A DNA stretch of 64,000 nt from NCBI GenBank assembly GCA_025024175.1, contig QCXZ01000075.1, positions 4,216,001 to 4,280,000 on the forward strand, written 5' to 3'. Origin of the DNA: Rhyzopertha dominica. Its lineage: Eukaryota; Arthropoda; Insecta; Coleoptera; Bostrichidae. The position numbers and the translations under genes are program-made. The notes below the pieces were generated by a model that worked only from the letters and a program-made list of their open reading frames with translations, had not been told where the DNA came from and did not search any database. Each line of letters starts with the position of its first letter. Positions within the stretch are counted from its first letter, which is position 1. This document shows positions 46,569 through 60,900 of the stretch, piece by piece.

Positions 46569-47690
46569 TTTGACTGCACACTTCGGCAACTGAAGTTATA
46601 CTGATAGTTTAAACAAGAACTGGATGTGAAAATTTGTAATGGAGAATCTAATCTAAAAATTAAATTTGTATATGGTATATTTAGTATTATACTTTTAAAC
46701 TAATTTCAGCACCCACACTTTCTTCCATTTTAAGGTTTCACATATTTTGTCAGAATGTGTGTGCTTTACATTACAAAACTAACAATTTCTTCCATAATTT
46801 TTTTTTTAATAATAGGGTGCTTTATATGTCCTGTTGCTAATGACAAATTTTTTAAATTAGGTAATGTTTACAGATTTTACTTTATCACACCTCAAGGTCA
46901 AAAACCGTCCTGTCCTCCAAATGGTGCAAAATAATTGAAGTTTTTTCACAAATAATTAGTTGTCCTTTTCAACAGAATAGTTGTTAGCCAAAACAGCGTC
47001 GTGTGAAATAGATTGAAGACGTTGCCGCCATGCCCTGTAAATTTTTGTTTTATATCTCAAGTATTTTATATATCTATTTTTCAAAACCTACCTGTGATAT
47101 TTACAAATGTTCGTCTGCTTTCGACGTTTCGCTGATAATCTCAGTTTTGTCTTATAACCTTTTCGATAGTCATAAACTTTACTTTCGGTAGTTATTTTCT
47201 GTAAATACAAAAAATGTAGGTACATACATTTACAGTTGAAAAATTAGAAACGGTGTAAAACACAATCATCCCTTTTTTACCAAGAAATAGAGCTGTCATG
47301 ACAATCAGTGAAAATTAAAACAAATAAAATGCAACATTTTTCTAATAAAAAGAAAGTATTCAATAAAAAAAAATTAATAAAAGCTCCAACTGGACTTAAA
47401 ATAGAACTACTTGTGCTGACATAGATTATGCTTTTATTGTATCATTAGAGAAATATACAAAATGTATTGTGACAGTCCCAGTATCAGATTTAGAGAGGGG
47501 GCCATGGGGCTCAAGCCCCCTCCAAACTCCAAATATAAAGTTGGTGTGCACTTCCAGCATAACTAAACCACCCCATTTTTGAAAACATCAGAATATCCAG
47601 AACGGCTTTTTTCATATTTTGAATGATAGGGGGGTTACAGAAGTAACACACTGGAGTGGGACATCCTGNATATCAGTAATATGACAGATC
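46569..47690. other. Spacer without recognised gene
   Basis: Nothing assignable. GGGGGCCATGGGGCTCAAGC at 47497-47516, continuing to CCCCCTCC, forms a hairpin of the kind seen in old repeat ends. Confidence 0.35.
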
Positions 47691-47724
47691 AATAATTACA
47701 TAACATTGATCATTACCTCTCCAC

Positions 47725-50514
47725 AAACAGGACATTCATGAGGATAAGAAATTTCATCTGGAAATACTTCATAGCACCTTTTACAAAAGATTTTGCAATA
47801 GTGCTTCTGTTTCAAATGAGCAGACAAGTCACCACCTCGACTGTATGACCTGTCACAGAGAGAACATACGTACAGGCTAATGTTCTCACGAATTTTTAGG
47901 AGCCCTGTTGATATAAAACATTTATTAAAGATGGTACATTCATTTATGGAAACATCAAAAAATGATTATGTTACTAGACAATACAATGTTATTAAAAGCA
48001 ATTAGTTACTGTTGTCTTTTAATCACATTAAAATATATATAACAGTTTTTTCCACATATCAAATGACCGGGATATACAAAGAGGAACCATAATGTAATAC
48101 TGTAATTACCTCAGTGGCTATTTTGAATCTGTACAGGACTATTGACAATGGATTCAATTAAAATAAAATATAGGTGATAAAGACTACAGCAAAAGGCAAA
48201 ATTGAGTTGGCAATTATGGAATTTAACTTGATATTTAAAAGCACAAAGAAACTTTATCATCTTATATTATATTAAAATCTTGTATTTTCTATACGAGGTT
48301 GAACGCTTGCAGCACCCATAATATTAGATATGTTTTCGAAAGGATTGCTCTCACTATAGAACTGACAAAAAATTATTAATTTAACTTTTTGATTACGCCT
48401 GTAACTCGTGTCAGAGGATATTTTATTGGTTTTCTCCTTCGACGAAGATTACATATGCATAATCCAAATTTCAGATAATTTTTTGTCAGTATCCTATAGT
48501 GACAGCAATCCTTCCGAAAACATATTACCTAATCATGTATTTTCTATTTTGAAAGATACACATACCATACCACTTAATGCTAACAGTACTGAACCTAAAT
48601 TATGTCTACCTGCATGTCCTACATGCTCTGTTGGATAACTTTGGCAATTCAAGTCGTTATCTTCATGTTCCTTAGTGTGTTCTTCTAAATTATCCACTTC
48701 CAAATTGCAGAAAGAGCACCATCTATTATTTATTTCCCTGAAAAGTCACATTCAAAATTTAATTGTAATTTTACCGTCGTTTAATCAAATATATAACGCT
48801 ATATAAAACTGTTTTTAATAATAAATATAATAAAACAAGGCATACTGAACAATTTTTTTTAAATTAAATTTTCTTTTTCTCATATCCTGTAATACCATAT
48901 AATTCCATTAATTTTAGTTTAAAAGTTATTCCGATCTTATTTAGCTATTGCAATCATTTTTATTTCACGAAATGTTAAATAAATTAGTACTGGCGCATTT
49001 GACAACTAATGTTTGGTTATGATGTATAAAGGAGGATTAAAATTTCATGAAGATTACAAATATGTAATAATTCCATTTAATCCATTTTAAAAACTTAATA
49101 TACCTATAAGTAATCAAGTGACACTAAAATTTCATAAGGAATGCAATTTATTATTAGTATATATTAACATCTCATAATTTATAACTATAGGTATGTGCCG
49201 CGTCTAATATTAGTTGTGCCAGTGAATCTAATCGTAAAAAATTTTTAAATATGGGGTATACCAACAAAGCGGACAGGTAAAAAAGCTCGATGTTTCCGAT
49301 TTCAGTAATATTTGAGTATGTTCTAACTATACATGTCCTTGATAAGTTTACCAAATATTTTTGAAATATAATGACTGGTTAAGTAGTTACGGGACTTTGA
49401 AATTTTGACCAACTGGTGGACATGCAGTACTTCAAAGCCGATTACCAAGTCATAAAATTATAGATTAAAATAATTAAAACACTGGATTTATTACTTCATT
49501 TAATGAGTTTTTAAATTGTATTTTCATTAAAAAAATATGATCTAATTTTTAACTTTGAATTTCACAAAGTTAGACCATAGCTAATATTGTATAGAACATC
49601 CTTGCTAAGTTTTATAATGGGCGTGGAAGTGGATTAAAAGCTACTGGCAATACTGCCGAAACACACATACCTTTTCAACCAAATCAATAAGAAAATAGCT
49701 TCTTGCATTTAAAAAACCATATTTTCTTTGAAAATAATTTTAGGGGGCAGTAGGTACTTAAAAATGCAAAAGATCTTAGCATAATGAATTCTGTATTTTA
49801 CAGTCTTTATATTAACTACCACATTAAGTACAGTTTTTAAAATCAACTTACTTGAGTAGGTGTGACGTCTGAACAGACACATACACCTCTTCTATAGGGA
49901 AATATTGTACCGTTGGCTGTGGCTCCTGTTTCTCTTCCAAGTCATTGATCCATTCAGTTTTACACTCTCTTGTTTGATTACCACCATCATCATCCTCTAC
50001 TTCATGCTTCACTCGCTTTAAAACAACACTTTGCTCTTAGTTTTATGAATATAGTTATACAGAATGTCTAAAAATAACCCAGAAATGGCATGCAGGTTTA
50101 TTCATTACTTAATAAACACCCTGTACAAGAAATTAATCCGATTTACTCACGGTTCTATTACAAAACTGTTTAAAATGCTGACGGGCAGAATTACATCGCA
50201 TCTGAAAGTGGTGTGCACCTTTCAATTGTTCAATGCATCTGCAGCATAAGCTGGTTGAAATTTCATCGTTTTTCAGTTCCTGCAACTGAAGAGGCGAAGA
50301 GGGAATGCATTTGCATAGTTTGTGATAAAAAAGCTACTATTGCTACCTTTAAACTTGAAAAGGACTCCAATATTTTCAGTAAAGAGATAGATTCTTCCTC
50401 ATTTGTTAGCAAATTCCTTAGATTTTTGGTCTCGGTCAAACACAGGAGACACACATTTTGATAATTAAAAACAGACTCTGACCAGGAGTACATTTCTTGC
50501 AAGTTTGTATTCAT
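47725..50514 (-). pseudogene. Partial, decaying duplicate of the ZAD zinc-finger gene
   Basis: Exons matching the first five of the intact gene: 50347-50514, 50151-50279, 49852-50015, 48610-48737 and about 47725-47940. Exons 1-4 keep GT-AG sites and the same phases. ZAD cysteines CLLC and CCRC are intact. Exon 3 is shorter by 117 nt (39 codons), losing the first finger. Exon 4 has lost 30 nt in frame, removing most of one finger (CQ-SYPTEHVGH). Exon 5 has lost its AG acceptor (GATG where the parent has GTAG) and 12 nt of its first finger, but keeps CSLCDRSYSRGGDLSAHLKQ. Exons 6-10 are absent. The copy includes about 130 bp of 5' flank. It may still be transcribed as a short ZAD protein. Confidence 0.8.
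48332..48521. repeat. Small fold-back (inverted repeat) element
   Basis: GTTTTCGAAAGGATTGCTCT (48332) and the inverted arm ending CCTTCCGAAAAC (48521) pair over about 40 bases around a 105-base loop. Related arms recur singly at 56065-56107 and 55830-55855 (GATCGCTG-CACT core). It lies in the third-to-fourth exon intron of the ZAD duplicate; likely a MITE. Confidence 0.55.
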
Positions 50515-50649
50515 TCTCAGAAACAATTGGTAAACAATAAATCGCACAAGAATAAACAAATGCAAAAGCAAATGATTGAGGTTATAAAGGATATGCTGCG
50601 GTTATAAGAACTACATAAGTACATAATATCTACCAATAAATTTAACTGC

Positions 50650-51945
50650 AATAAGTTATCCAAAAATAAAAAAGTATTGGAAGGTATGGAATTCTTGAAA
50701 ACTGTAATGTGTATTTCTTATTTCTTCAAATAAATTCCTTTTTAAATATAAATTTGAAATATATACATCTGCAGAATATTGATGTCCCTAGATAAAGTAC
50801 CTTCTGCAATTGACCGCATTGTTAGGTACCAAACTTTGGGTTAGTTTGGGATTAAATGAAGAAAAAATACAATTCTGAAAGTATTGGATTTTCGAATTTG
50901 AAAACCTTACATTTTATATGCATATTAAATTTTATAAATACTGTTTTAGGTTTGCAATGGTAGTGTTTATTTAAGAACTTTTGCTTTTGAATTTCATTGT
51001 TATTTATTATGTGTTATGTATTATTGATTACTTATAAAGAATGATATTTAGAGAATATTATTATTTCTGTTAACTACCATTACTTATTATTTTGGATCAA
51101 ATATAAAAAAATCATTTACAGTGTAGGGGAATTGTGCCCAAAAAATGGCATACCTGGGCAAAATGACATATTGGGTCTTGTGATTCCTTAATGTGTCACT
51201 AGATGGTGCACGTTGTGAGTGAGTACTTCTGGTGAAGACCATAACATATATGCCAATTTGCTAACTGCATTTTCACTAGTTTTGCTGCGTGAAGCTCGAG
51301 ATTAAGGCTGATATCTTAAAGAGAAAGGAAAGATCCATCCGTGATAACAGCAGAAAGAGAACCACAAGTATTTTACAACACAGGACCAGTCTATTACTGC
51401 AACGATATCTTTGAAAAAAGTCTTACCCGAAAGCTCACGATCCACATTTTTCCATAAGCTATTTTGTATGTGCAATAGTGAAAATTCGTAAAAGTGAAAG
51501 CTACAAATAAACTAAAAAGCAGACTTCACAATTAGCAATTATTTTAGCAAAAAGATATGAAGTATATTTATTTAAGAAATACCTTATTAGTGTCTAGCTT
51601 AATCTTTTATCTTTCAGATAAGCATTCATTTCTCTAAATATTCAATACTTTTTATGTGGTACTGTTTTGTGCAAATTCTTTCCATCATTAGCTCGAATAT
51701 ATATTTCTCTCCCTTCAGGAAAGCCTTCAGCAAAGGGTATTTATCCTATTCTATCAATAGTTACTCTTTGCTTCTACCTCACAGAACTAGTGTCTTTAGA
51801 AGATTTTTCTATGTAAATTGGGTTTAAGGATATTTTACGGCCTATAAAACAGGTGCTCATTTCACTTTTCCAAAACGTTTTATTAAACAGTTTCAAGGGT
51901 TTATAAAATTAAATATTTACACAAGNTACACTCATCAAATAAATA
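50650..51945. other. Spacer between ZAD duplicate and maltase 3' end
   Basis: No gene. CAGTGTAGGGGAATTGTGCC at 51119-51138 resembles the end of a DNA transposon, but no partner end was found. Confidence 0.35.
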
Positions 51946-54900
51946 CTAGGCTTCTGGAGTCTTTAAAAACAGAGCCTCGTATGCTTCTAAAGTCAAGGAG
52001 CTAGACGTGATCGTGTCCCTAAAAAAACATAAATTAATATCATATTTTTCATACATAAATAATATGTCTTATTACCCAGCTGATCTATTTGAAGCGGAAT
52101 TAGCTACTAACACTTCCATGGATGAAGGCAGCGTTTGGAAGTAGTCGAGACTCACTGTTTTGCTGCTGCTTCCAATGTTTGCCACCGTGACATAACTGGG
52201 ATTGTCAGAGTATATTCTGTAAATTAAAAACAATATGTAAACCAGTCTTTAGTTATTATTAAACATATTTATTGTTTTTTTTGGAGTCGTCTGTGGAGTA
52301 GAAATTTGTCTAAAAACGGAAATTATGTTCTGTCAGAACATTCATGTTATATAACTTGAAAATAATTATATTTCGGGACAAGTAAACTATAGAAATGGAG
52401 AATTTTCCCCTAATATTTATGTTTATAAAAAGACTAAATTAGTAGAGATATCACATCATTAAAGAATATGGCGATTTTTACTTTAGTATTATGATTTTGA
52501 TCCTTCTTTCTATTTAAAGTTTTAATGAAATACGAATTTTTCATTTTTGAATGGTCGGTTGCGCCTTCCTGCGACCAACAGGGAAACTCGAAATTGTTTT
52601 ATGGAATTTCTTTTGGTCACTTTCGTCATGAATTTTTTTTTCGGAGATTCTACGATATGCCGTTTATCAGATACTGCTACCTTAAACGACACCTGGTATA
52701 TGTCACTTAAGTAACTGAATATATAAAGCTTTTCTTAATACGCTTATTTATCAACGGTCTTAATTAAATTTTGTTTTAAAACATTGTTACACAGATAAAA
52801 CTGTTTGTTTGGATTTATAAAATCAATTTGTTTGACTTACATTTCTTTAGGTCCAACAAATTTATCTTCAAACAAACAAATTTTATTTGTAAGAAGAATG
52901 TCAGTTTGTAACTATATTACCATTTATTTGAGATCGAACAGAACTTGCGAGTTCAAGCAATCAAATAATTATTTGAGCGAATAAAATATTATTTTCCACG
53001 GTCAAACAATTAATTCCAATGAGTTAAAATGAGTTCAAATATTTAAATTAAATGCTTTGAAAGATTATAGCGACAAAAGTAAATGCTTGTTTCTAATAAA
53101 CATGTCTTTCGTTAAATCAGTGTTTCTTTTTGTTATTCAACTATTTAAATGTTCAACTCAAACACACCTGTTGTTACAGAAAACAACATGTATTTAAACA
53201 GAATAAATGATGCTTTAATGCAACAATCTGTTTTTGGATACAAAGAAATAATTGTTTGAATTTGCGCGTGTCACTAGCAAAGTGGAAGTTTGGGGTTCCG
53301 CTTCTTTAGCCATGGTTGGACACTGGACAGAATGTATCAAGGTAAATCGGGAAAAGCCGCCGTTATTTGTTTTTATTATTGTCAGTTTATTTCATTAAAT
53401 TGTGAAACAAAAGAGGAAGATGGTTACAGATTTTAAAAGTAAGTATGAAGCCTAAATAAAGTATTTGCTTTTTTTATTGCACCTATGATTCGTAAGGATG
53501 TTAATTACGGCGTTGTTTCTCTACATCTTGAAGTAGGTATATGTTAGTAAAGTCTGCTCAATGAAGTGCCCTATTTGTACCAAACTACTATTACAAGTAA
53601 TGCGTTATTTATTCAGTATATTTGTAATACTAAAACGGAACACATTTATTACGCTATAGAAACCAGTAGATTTGTGATTGTGTTTAAATTAAAATAAATA
53701 TCATACTTTCCGTCTGCATTATATTCGTACATATAAGTAGCAAAATTTACCTTGTCAATGGACTTGTCAGGGTTAGGCTGATTTAAATCAGATGTTTTTT
53801 ACTAAACCAGTTACAGTTTTGCGAAAATGAATTGAGTGACATATTGCGTTTTTAATGACAAGAAACAAATTTTATACGCTCTATAAAAAACAGGAAGCCA
53901 CAGGAATAGACTTGCATAAAATACATAGACATATCGAAGTGGGTTAATCAAAATTTATTTCTTTAACTTAAAAACAATNTATTTATATGTTTAAAGGGCT
54001 TGTTTGAATGCAATATTTATACAATCTAATTATAAAATATATTTTTCATTAAAATTCACATGCAGTTTGCTGCAATAATAGAGATAATGAATTGAGCATA
54101 TGAATTCTTTCAATCAAACAACTGTTTGATTCCATGTTTGATTCCAGGAAATATCTGTTTCATTGGACTAAATCAGTGATATCTTTACTTTATACTTACC
54201 TCTTCTCTGATTCCAAACAAATATTTGTTTCAGTCAAATTTAATTATATCTTTATTCCAAACATCTTCATGGTTTAGTGAAACAAATACTTTGTTCTACA
54301 AAGGAAATGATTATTCTTGATTCAATAGTTTCAAAAGTTAATTTAAAGCTTTGTATATATTATGTTAAATAAATGTTATTTTAACCCCTTCAAGCATTTT
54401 CAGGGTTTGAAACAAACAAATCATTTACTTTGCCATATACAAACAAATAATTTGTTTGCCGTAAATATATTTTTTTTTCTTCCAAACAAATTGTTCTCCC
54501 TGTGTATGTTTTATGTGGTACACTAGGAAATTATTAATATTATGTCATACTGCTATTAAATACTTTCTGTGTCACTATTAGTTCAAACAAGCTCGAGTGT
54601 TCTACTATGACTACCAGATCATTTCCTTTTATAATTTACCCGTTTTAATTTCTCATTTGGCTCATTTTAAATCACCCACGACTTTTTAAATGCTCCCCGT
54701 AATTCAGGCCGCACGAAAACCTGACGCTTACTTCGATTGAGTTTTTCCGCCAATAAAACGTCTTTCCTTTAACTTCCAGCGTGGAACGCCTCGACAACAA
54801 TTTTTTGTCGCGTTTTTTACTAAGCAAGCTGTGCTTTTTGTTGCCGATTTGACTGCCAATGCGCATATCACGTCCAGTTACTCGCTGTTCGTCGGTCGAG

Positions 54901-57900
54901 TTAGTTTTATTTTATCGAGTGATTTTTCGGGATAGTTGCGGTTGAAAAGTGGACTTTTGGGTGAACTGAAGTGATTAGTGATTGGGACTGTTGGGATTAC
55001 TTGCTGCAAGAGGATGTAGTGGTGCCTTGCTGCCGAAAAATGTAAGTAAAAAAGCATCTTTAGCTGAAGCGCTTTGTCGTCAAATTACCGATGTTATCAC
55101 GTACGCACGCCGCATTTACGTTTTGAATCGCGCCCACATTTAACCGGTTAACCGAACTTTGCATTCGTGCCTATATTTTATAGTGGTTAATTTCTTTTAA
55201 TAATGCGAAATAACAATAAAACGTTCTGTTTATGTACAGGGCAGACCTTAAATTATCTATTTCTTGCATACTACGAGTACTGGAATTCTGACAACTTAAT
55301 TAGAGGTTTTTTCGCCATTTACTATCGATTAAAAACATTTTTGTCGCCATTATACTTCGGGCTCTATCGGAAATAACACTAACTCAGCAGTATTTCTTAA
55401 TTTCACTTCTGGATCTTATATAAAATTGAATTGTAAGTTTCATAATCTTACTATATCTTTTTTAACTCTCGTTTTCAACCTTTTTAGAAAAACATTTAGC
55501 GAGCATAATTATAAGTTATCCAGATGTCTGCAATATTCGAAAGTTAATGATAGTTCACAGGGTGTTAAAAAAACACCTACTAATTGTGTCAAATGTTCAG
55601 TAACTAGCTTATTTTAAATAGAACATCCTGTGTTTTATAATGCTAATCAATGTTTATTTTAATTTTTGCGATTGGAAGTAGCATTCCATATACCTAAATC
55701 TATTAATTATTTGGACATAAAACGAGAGCGAAGTACAAATAAGAAGTTTGAGTACCTTTTTTAAATTTAAATTAGGTATTTCTGAATTAGGTCACATTTA
55801 ACGTTATTAATTTAGAGTTAGACAATAATATGTTTTCTGTAAGATCGCTGCCACTCAAATTTAAATATGTTTTGTCGGTTAACCTTATTAAAGTGCTGTT
55901 TGCATACCTCTCTATTTCTAAAGCTTTTCAAAAATACTAATCGGTTGACGAAGCTCGCTTTTTTCAAAGAAGTCCTTTCTGGTCTTCTGCATATTCCTAG
56001 GATGTACTCTCCGTAGAGTCTTCGTATACAAGGGTGAATACTTTCACCGTTAGATAATAATTTGTTTTCGAAAGGATCGCTGTCACTATAAAGCACTGAC
56101 AAAAATCCTTCTGAGTTCTACTTTCAATCGTCACGTCCTCATATGAGAAAGGGATCATATTTTGAAAGGAGGATAACAACTTGTAGGTAATTTACAAAGA
56201 GACACAATTTTACAGGAAATATTCAAAATTGGCGCCATTTACTTCCAGGCATTTTGCCATTCTTTAAATGATTTTGATACTACTAGCTCAAGAAATAAAC
56301 TTCTCTTTAGTACTCCTTATTTAATTATAGTATACATAAATGAAATAAGCATTTGCATATTCTTCATTATAAATGTAGGCATATAATGTTAACGTTAAAG
56401 AAACAAAATTGAAACACGAGCTGTGTTAAACTAGTGTTGAAAAAACACGAATAACGAAAAACAGGAACAATACAATTCGTAAACGGCTTACCATGATTAA
56501 GTTTTTGAGAATGAATCGCCTATAGTTCCTTTAATATTGAGTTTTGGACATATATGTATGTAAATTATTTTGGACTAGTTTAGAAAGCCATTCTTATTAG
56601 TCCTGACAACCCTGATACATATTGATACTTTTGTACCACCAGTATGGTATTATGGCATCACATCATATTATATTCATAACTTCAAACCAGTTTTATTCGA
56701 AAAGTTGGACAAGAGCACGGTATTTAATATAAAACTATAGAGCTTTTAATTTCGTGGGTGAACTGTGAATAACGTCATTCCCAAAAAAGTACCGCCACCT
56801 CAAATTTCCCAGCGTCGTATTTTCTTAATTTCTTTTAGGTACAACCTTAAGTTGTATGTTAAATTAAAGGTCTTTTTAAACTCTTCAAAATGGCATAGCA
56901 GCTGCCCAAAGAATATTTGCAGATGGTGATATTTCACAAATAAAGTTAATTTTTGTAAAAAAAATTTTACTTTATAGTTGGATGCCAACTTTCATCTTTT
57001 TAAATTTGTTTCATTACCACGTATGTCATATTGTTACCCCTTTTTAATGAAAGACAAAAAACCCGTTGTCGCCTAATCCGTTAATTTTTATAACTCATAA
57101 ATTTCGTTAACTCTGTAATAATTGTTTAATCTAATTAAAGTAACAACAATAATAAACACGAATAAACATAATAATGAATCTTTATGTGTCATTATCTAAT
57201 AATTTAAGAATATTTACAAGAATTAACTTTATTTGGACACCCACTGTACCATTTTTAAAGAGAAAAACCCTTTAACCTGACATATAATAAATGTCATAAT
57301 CACTATAAAAACTATTCAAACGCTTGTGTTTTCAAGAAAGATTTAAGCAATTATCAAAGTATATTGGCAAACGAAAACCTTTCACATAATTACTTGAGAT
57401 TTTTCACTGTAGATAATAAATATAACCTGCGCAGTTTAGTATGTAGAAGTTACATAGCGTTATTTCATGTACTATTTGTATTTTACGGCAACACAGAACG
57501 CAACATATGCCAGTGGAATAAGTGGATAAGTATTGATTGTTGGCTATTCAATAAACGGAATATGAACGTCTTTTTTATGCATTGCCCTGCATAAATGAAT
57601 ATTAAATTTTGTGCCACAAATGTTCATGTTCAACTACAATTCTGAAGATAAAAATTTGATTTCATAGATCTGGGTCGAATAGGGACTAACTCTATGCGGG
57701 AGTCATATTAAATTTATCTCCAAAACATTTTAGAGCCAGCATCAAATGCAACCCTTGGACAGATATTGCTGCCAGGTTAGAATCTATGGATTTATCTTAT
57801 ATGTAGAGTCGCAAAAAACGTTACTTTAAAAAATATACCAAAATCTTACCTTACAAGTGCCAACACAGAGTTAGCCAAAGCCAAACTGTCCAACTCCCCA

Positions 57901-60900
57901 TACTTCAGTGTGTCGGTCTTTCTGTATTCAAGCATTTTCTTGTAAATCGCGTAGTGAGTCTTGTCACCTCCTTCTTTCTGAAGTGCCAGGTTATTCGTCA
58001 AGTATTTCTCGCTCACGGGCAACCAGGGGGTAGAATTGGTGCTGAAGCCCGCGCTCGTTGTGTTGTCCCAGTGATACGGTGTCCTTTGAAAATCTCTGCT
58101 GTTGGAATCAAAGTCTTCTGGTTCTCCGTTACAAGCTTGGGGATCCTGACCTTCATCCCAAGTGACCTCGCCGTTTTCCATGCCGATCTCTTCGCCATTG
58201 TAAGTAACAGCCACCCCCGGAAGGGTTAGTGCTATCATGTTGAGGGCATCAGCTCTTTCGACACCGTAGCGGGTGGCTACCCGACTTTGGTCATGGTTAC
58301 CTAACTGAAGAAGACGAGTCAAATTAATGCAATGCACTAACTCATTCAATCGTGTTCTGATCGCTCTTCATTTTTCCATTTTTATCGGTTTTAAATTTTA
58401 TAATAATGTAATTTTCGTTTTCACAATCGGTTTAACTTTACACTGTAACCATATATCTTTTTTAGTTTTTTCCTTTAATTCATCATGACTGCTTAATTTA
58501 ACTTTTTGTTGCTTCAACAATGGTGATGACTTAAATATTTCAATCGATGTATTAGAGCACGTATAATATGTGGTTTTCCCGCCTGACGATGACCGTTTAA
58601 TTTTAATCCTTTTTCGGCCCAAATATATATATGTAGCTGTGCTAAGTGTCAATAAAATCAAGTACAGTTAGACTGAACATACATACATTTACATAACCAC
58701 TGAACTGGGAAGAATATGGACATTAATCAAGTTTTACTAGATTTACCACCAATCTTAGAATATAAATTCTTTAAAATTGCTTTTGATCTTAGACAAGAGG
58801 ATTACAAAGGGTCCTGAAACCATTTCGTTCAAGACTGTCTTTTACCTCCAACAATACGATAAAAAATCCTTTAGGAAACCCGAAGTACATGAGAAAAGTT
58901 ATAAGGGTTAGCTGGCAGTGGTCGTGTCGATTTCTTTTTCGCCGACGTTTCGCCCACTTCTGTGGTGAGCATCCTTAAAGATGAGTTCGTCGTTGACGAA
59001 GTTGTCTCTAAACTCAGCTCTGAAGATGGTCATCATAGCAGTGGGCGAAACGTCAGCGAAGAAGAACGATCATGGCCAACTTACTCTTACGGTTAGGCAT
59101 CTCCATAATAAAATATTATTGTATTACGCCAGCTTCGCCAGATATAAATAGGTGAATTTACTCGTGTTAAAACTGAACTCAAAGTAAATGTATTCCGTGC
59201 ATTTGCTACTTGAACAACCTTGGAAATTTAATATGTAGTTTCATATCATTTTATTATTTAGTTTAGTCCAATAAGGTGATACAGAATATTGTTTGTACTT
59301 ACCACCCAATTTGGAGTGAATCTCAATGGCATGTAGGTGAACCACTTGTCTATGATGTACTTCATATCTCTTGCTGAAGACGAACCGGACAGCTGAGTTA
59401 TAAACCAAAAGTTGAAAGTAAAGTGCGCACCGTTATGAGTGTCGTTTCCATAGTAAGGAAACAGTTTGTCACTGTCGGAGTAGGCTTCGGTCATCATTAT
59501 CCTGTACAAGAAGGGAAAAATATATGAAATTGCTCTTTTACTTCATTCATCAAATTTGCCTGAATTTTAAAGTGAATAATGGAAAAAAATGGAAAGTAAC
59601 TTCTAAATAATAATAAACGACATGTGTTTAAGAATACATAGATTTTCAGAAATAATGGTGTCTTCTCACCCCTTATCTATCTCTGTCTTTACCTGGGATC
59701 TCCTCCATGTTCTTCGTTGTAATTATCTATCAGCTCTCTCCATTGATAAACCATGTCATACGTTTCTGGTTGATCTTGAGTATATATGTGCGAAAGGTAG
59801 CAATAATCATTTGGCGAGCAATTGCAGCTCGTGCAAAGCGGCTCATCTGGCCAACCTTCCACTTCAAACAACGTTGAAATGATGTCTACTCTAAATCCAT
59901 CTACACCACGGTCCATCCAGAATACTAGAACATCCTTTAAAAATTTTGTTAAGTTAGTCTTAGTAGTTCACACAAAGTGATTTACACGGTGGAATATTAA
60001 GGACAGTAGTTCCAAAAACAAACATGAGTTTTTTTTGTAGTATTTTCAATTTTCAGCTATAACTCAAAAACTAAAAAAAGTTAATCAAAATCCATTTTGC
60101 CTTGCTAATTTATCTCAACAAAGTAACATAAAGTCGCGAAAATATCATTCCTCTAGCTTTAATAATAACCAAAATACTCTATAAAAACATCAAAAATAGT
60201 ACACTCTGTACACTAAGTCTTACCTTCATCTCTTGGACGAGGTTTGGATCCCTATAGTTCAAGTCCGGTTGTTTTGCATGGAATTGGTGCAAATACCACG
60301 CATTTCGAACTTCACTGTAATTCCATGCAGGTCCATGAAAGTAACTAACCTAAAGCAATAGTGAAGTATTCAGATAAAATAAAAATTATAATATGAGGAA
60401 CATTGGTATACCCAGTTATTAGGCGGTGTGTCTGTGCTATTATTATCCACCCAGTTGTAATAGTTGGCATATTTGCCGATTCCTTGCTCTGATTTACTGA
60501 ACCATTCATGTTCATCGCTTGAATGGTTCGGAACAAAGTCCAGGATGACTTTTAAGCCTAGAAATAAAAAGAATGTCTATTGGCGGCGAAACAGCAGCAA
60601 TTTTTTAGTATCATAAAGCATAGAATTAATATTTTAAAGTATAGTATACATAAAAAATCGAATAACATTCAAGGCACTGAAGAAATGTGAAGAACTTACA
60701 ATCACTTCATCAGAAGAAATCTCATAGATTTTAGTAAGGGCACACTCTATCAATCTTAAAGAAATGATGCAAAAATTTCTTTGGGTTTTTTAAAATCTGC
60801 TAAANGATGACATCATCAGGGGATACAAGTGAACTGAGGAGTATTAGAAATTGCACTAAACGGTACTAGGGTCACAAATGTAACACTCATCATTCATACA

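Noticed and set aside
58013..58229. Open frames on both strands within the maltase exon
   Set aside because: Shadows of the large maltase exon 57850-58304, whose own frame has all catalytic motifs.
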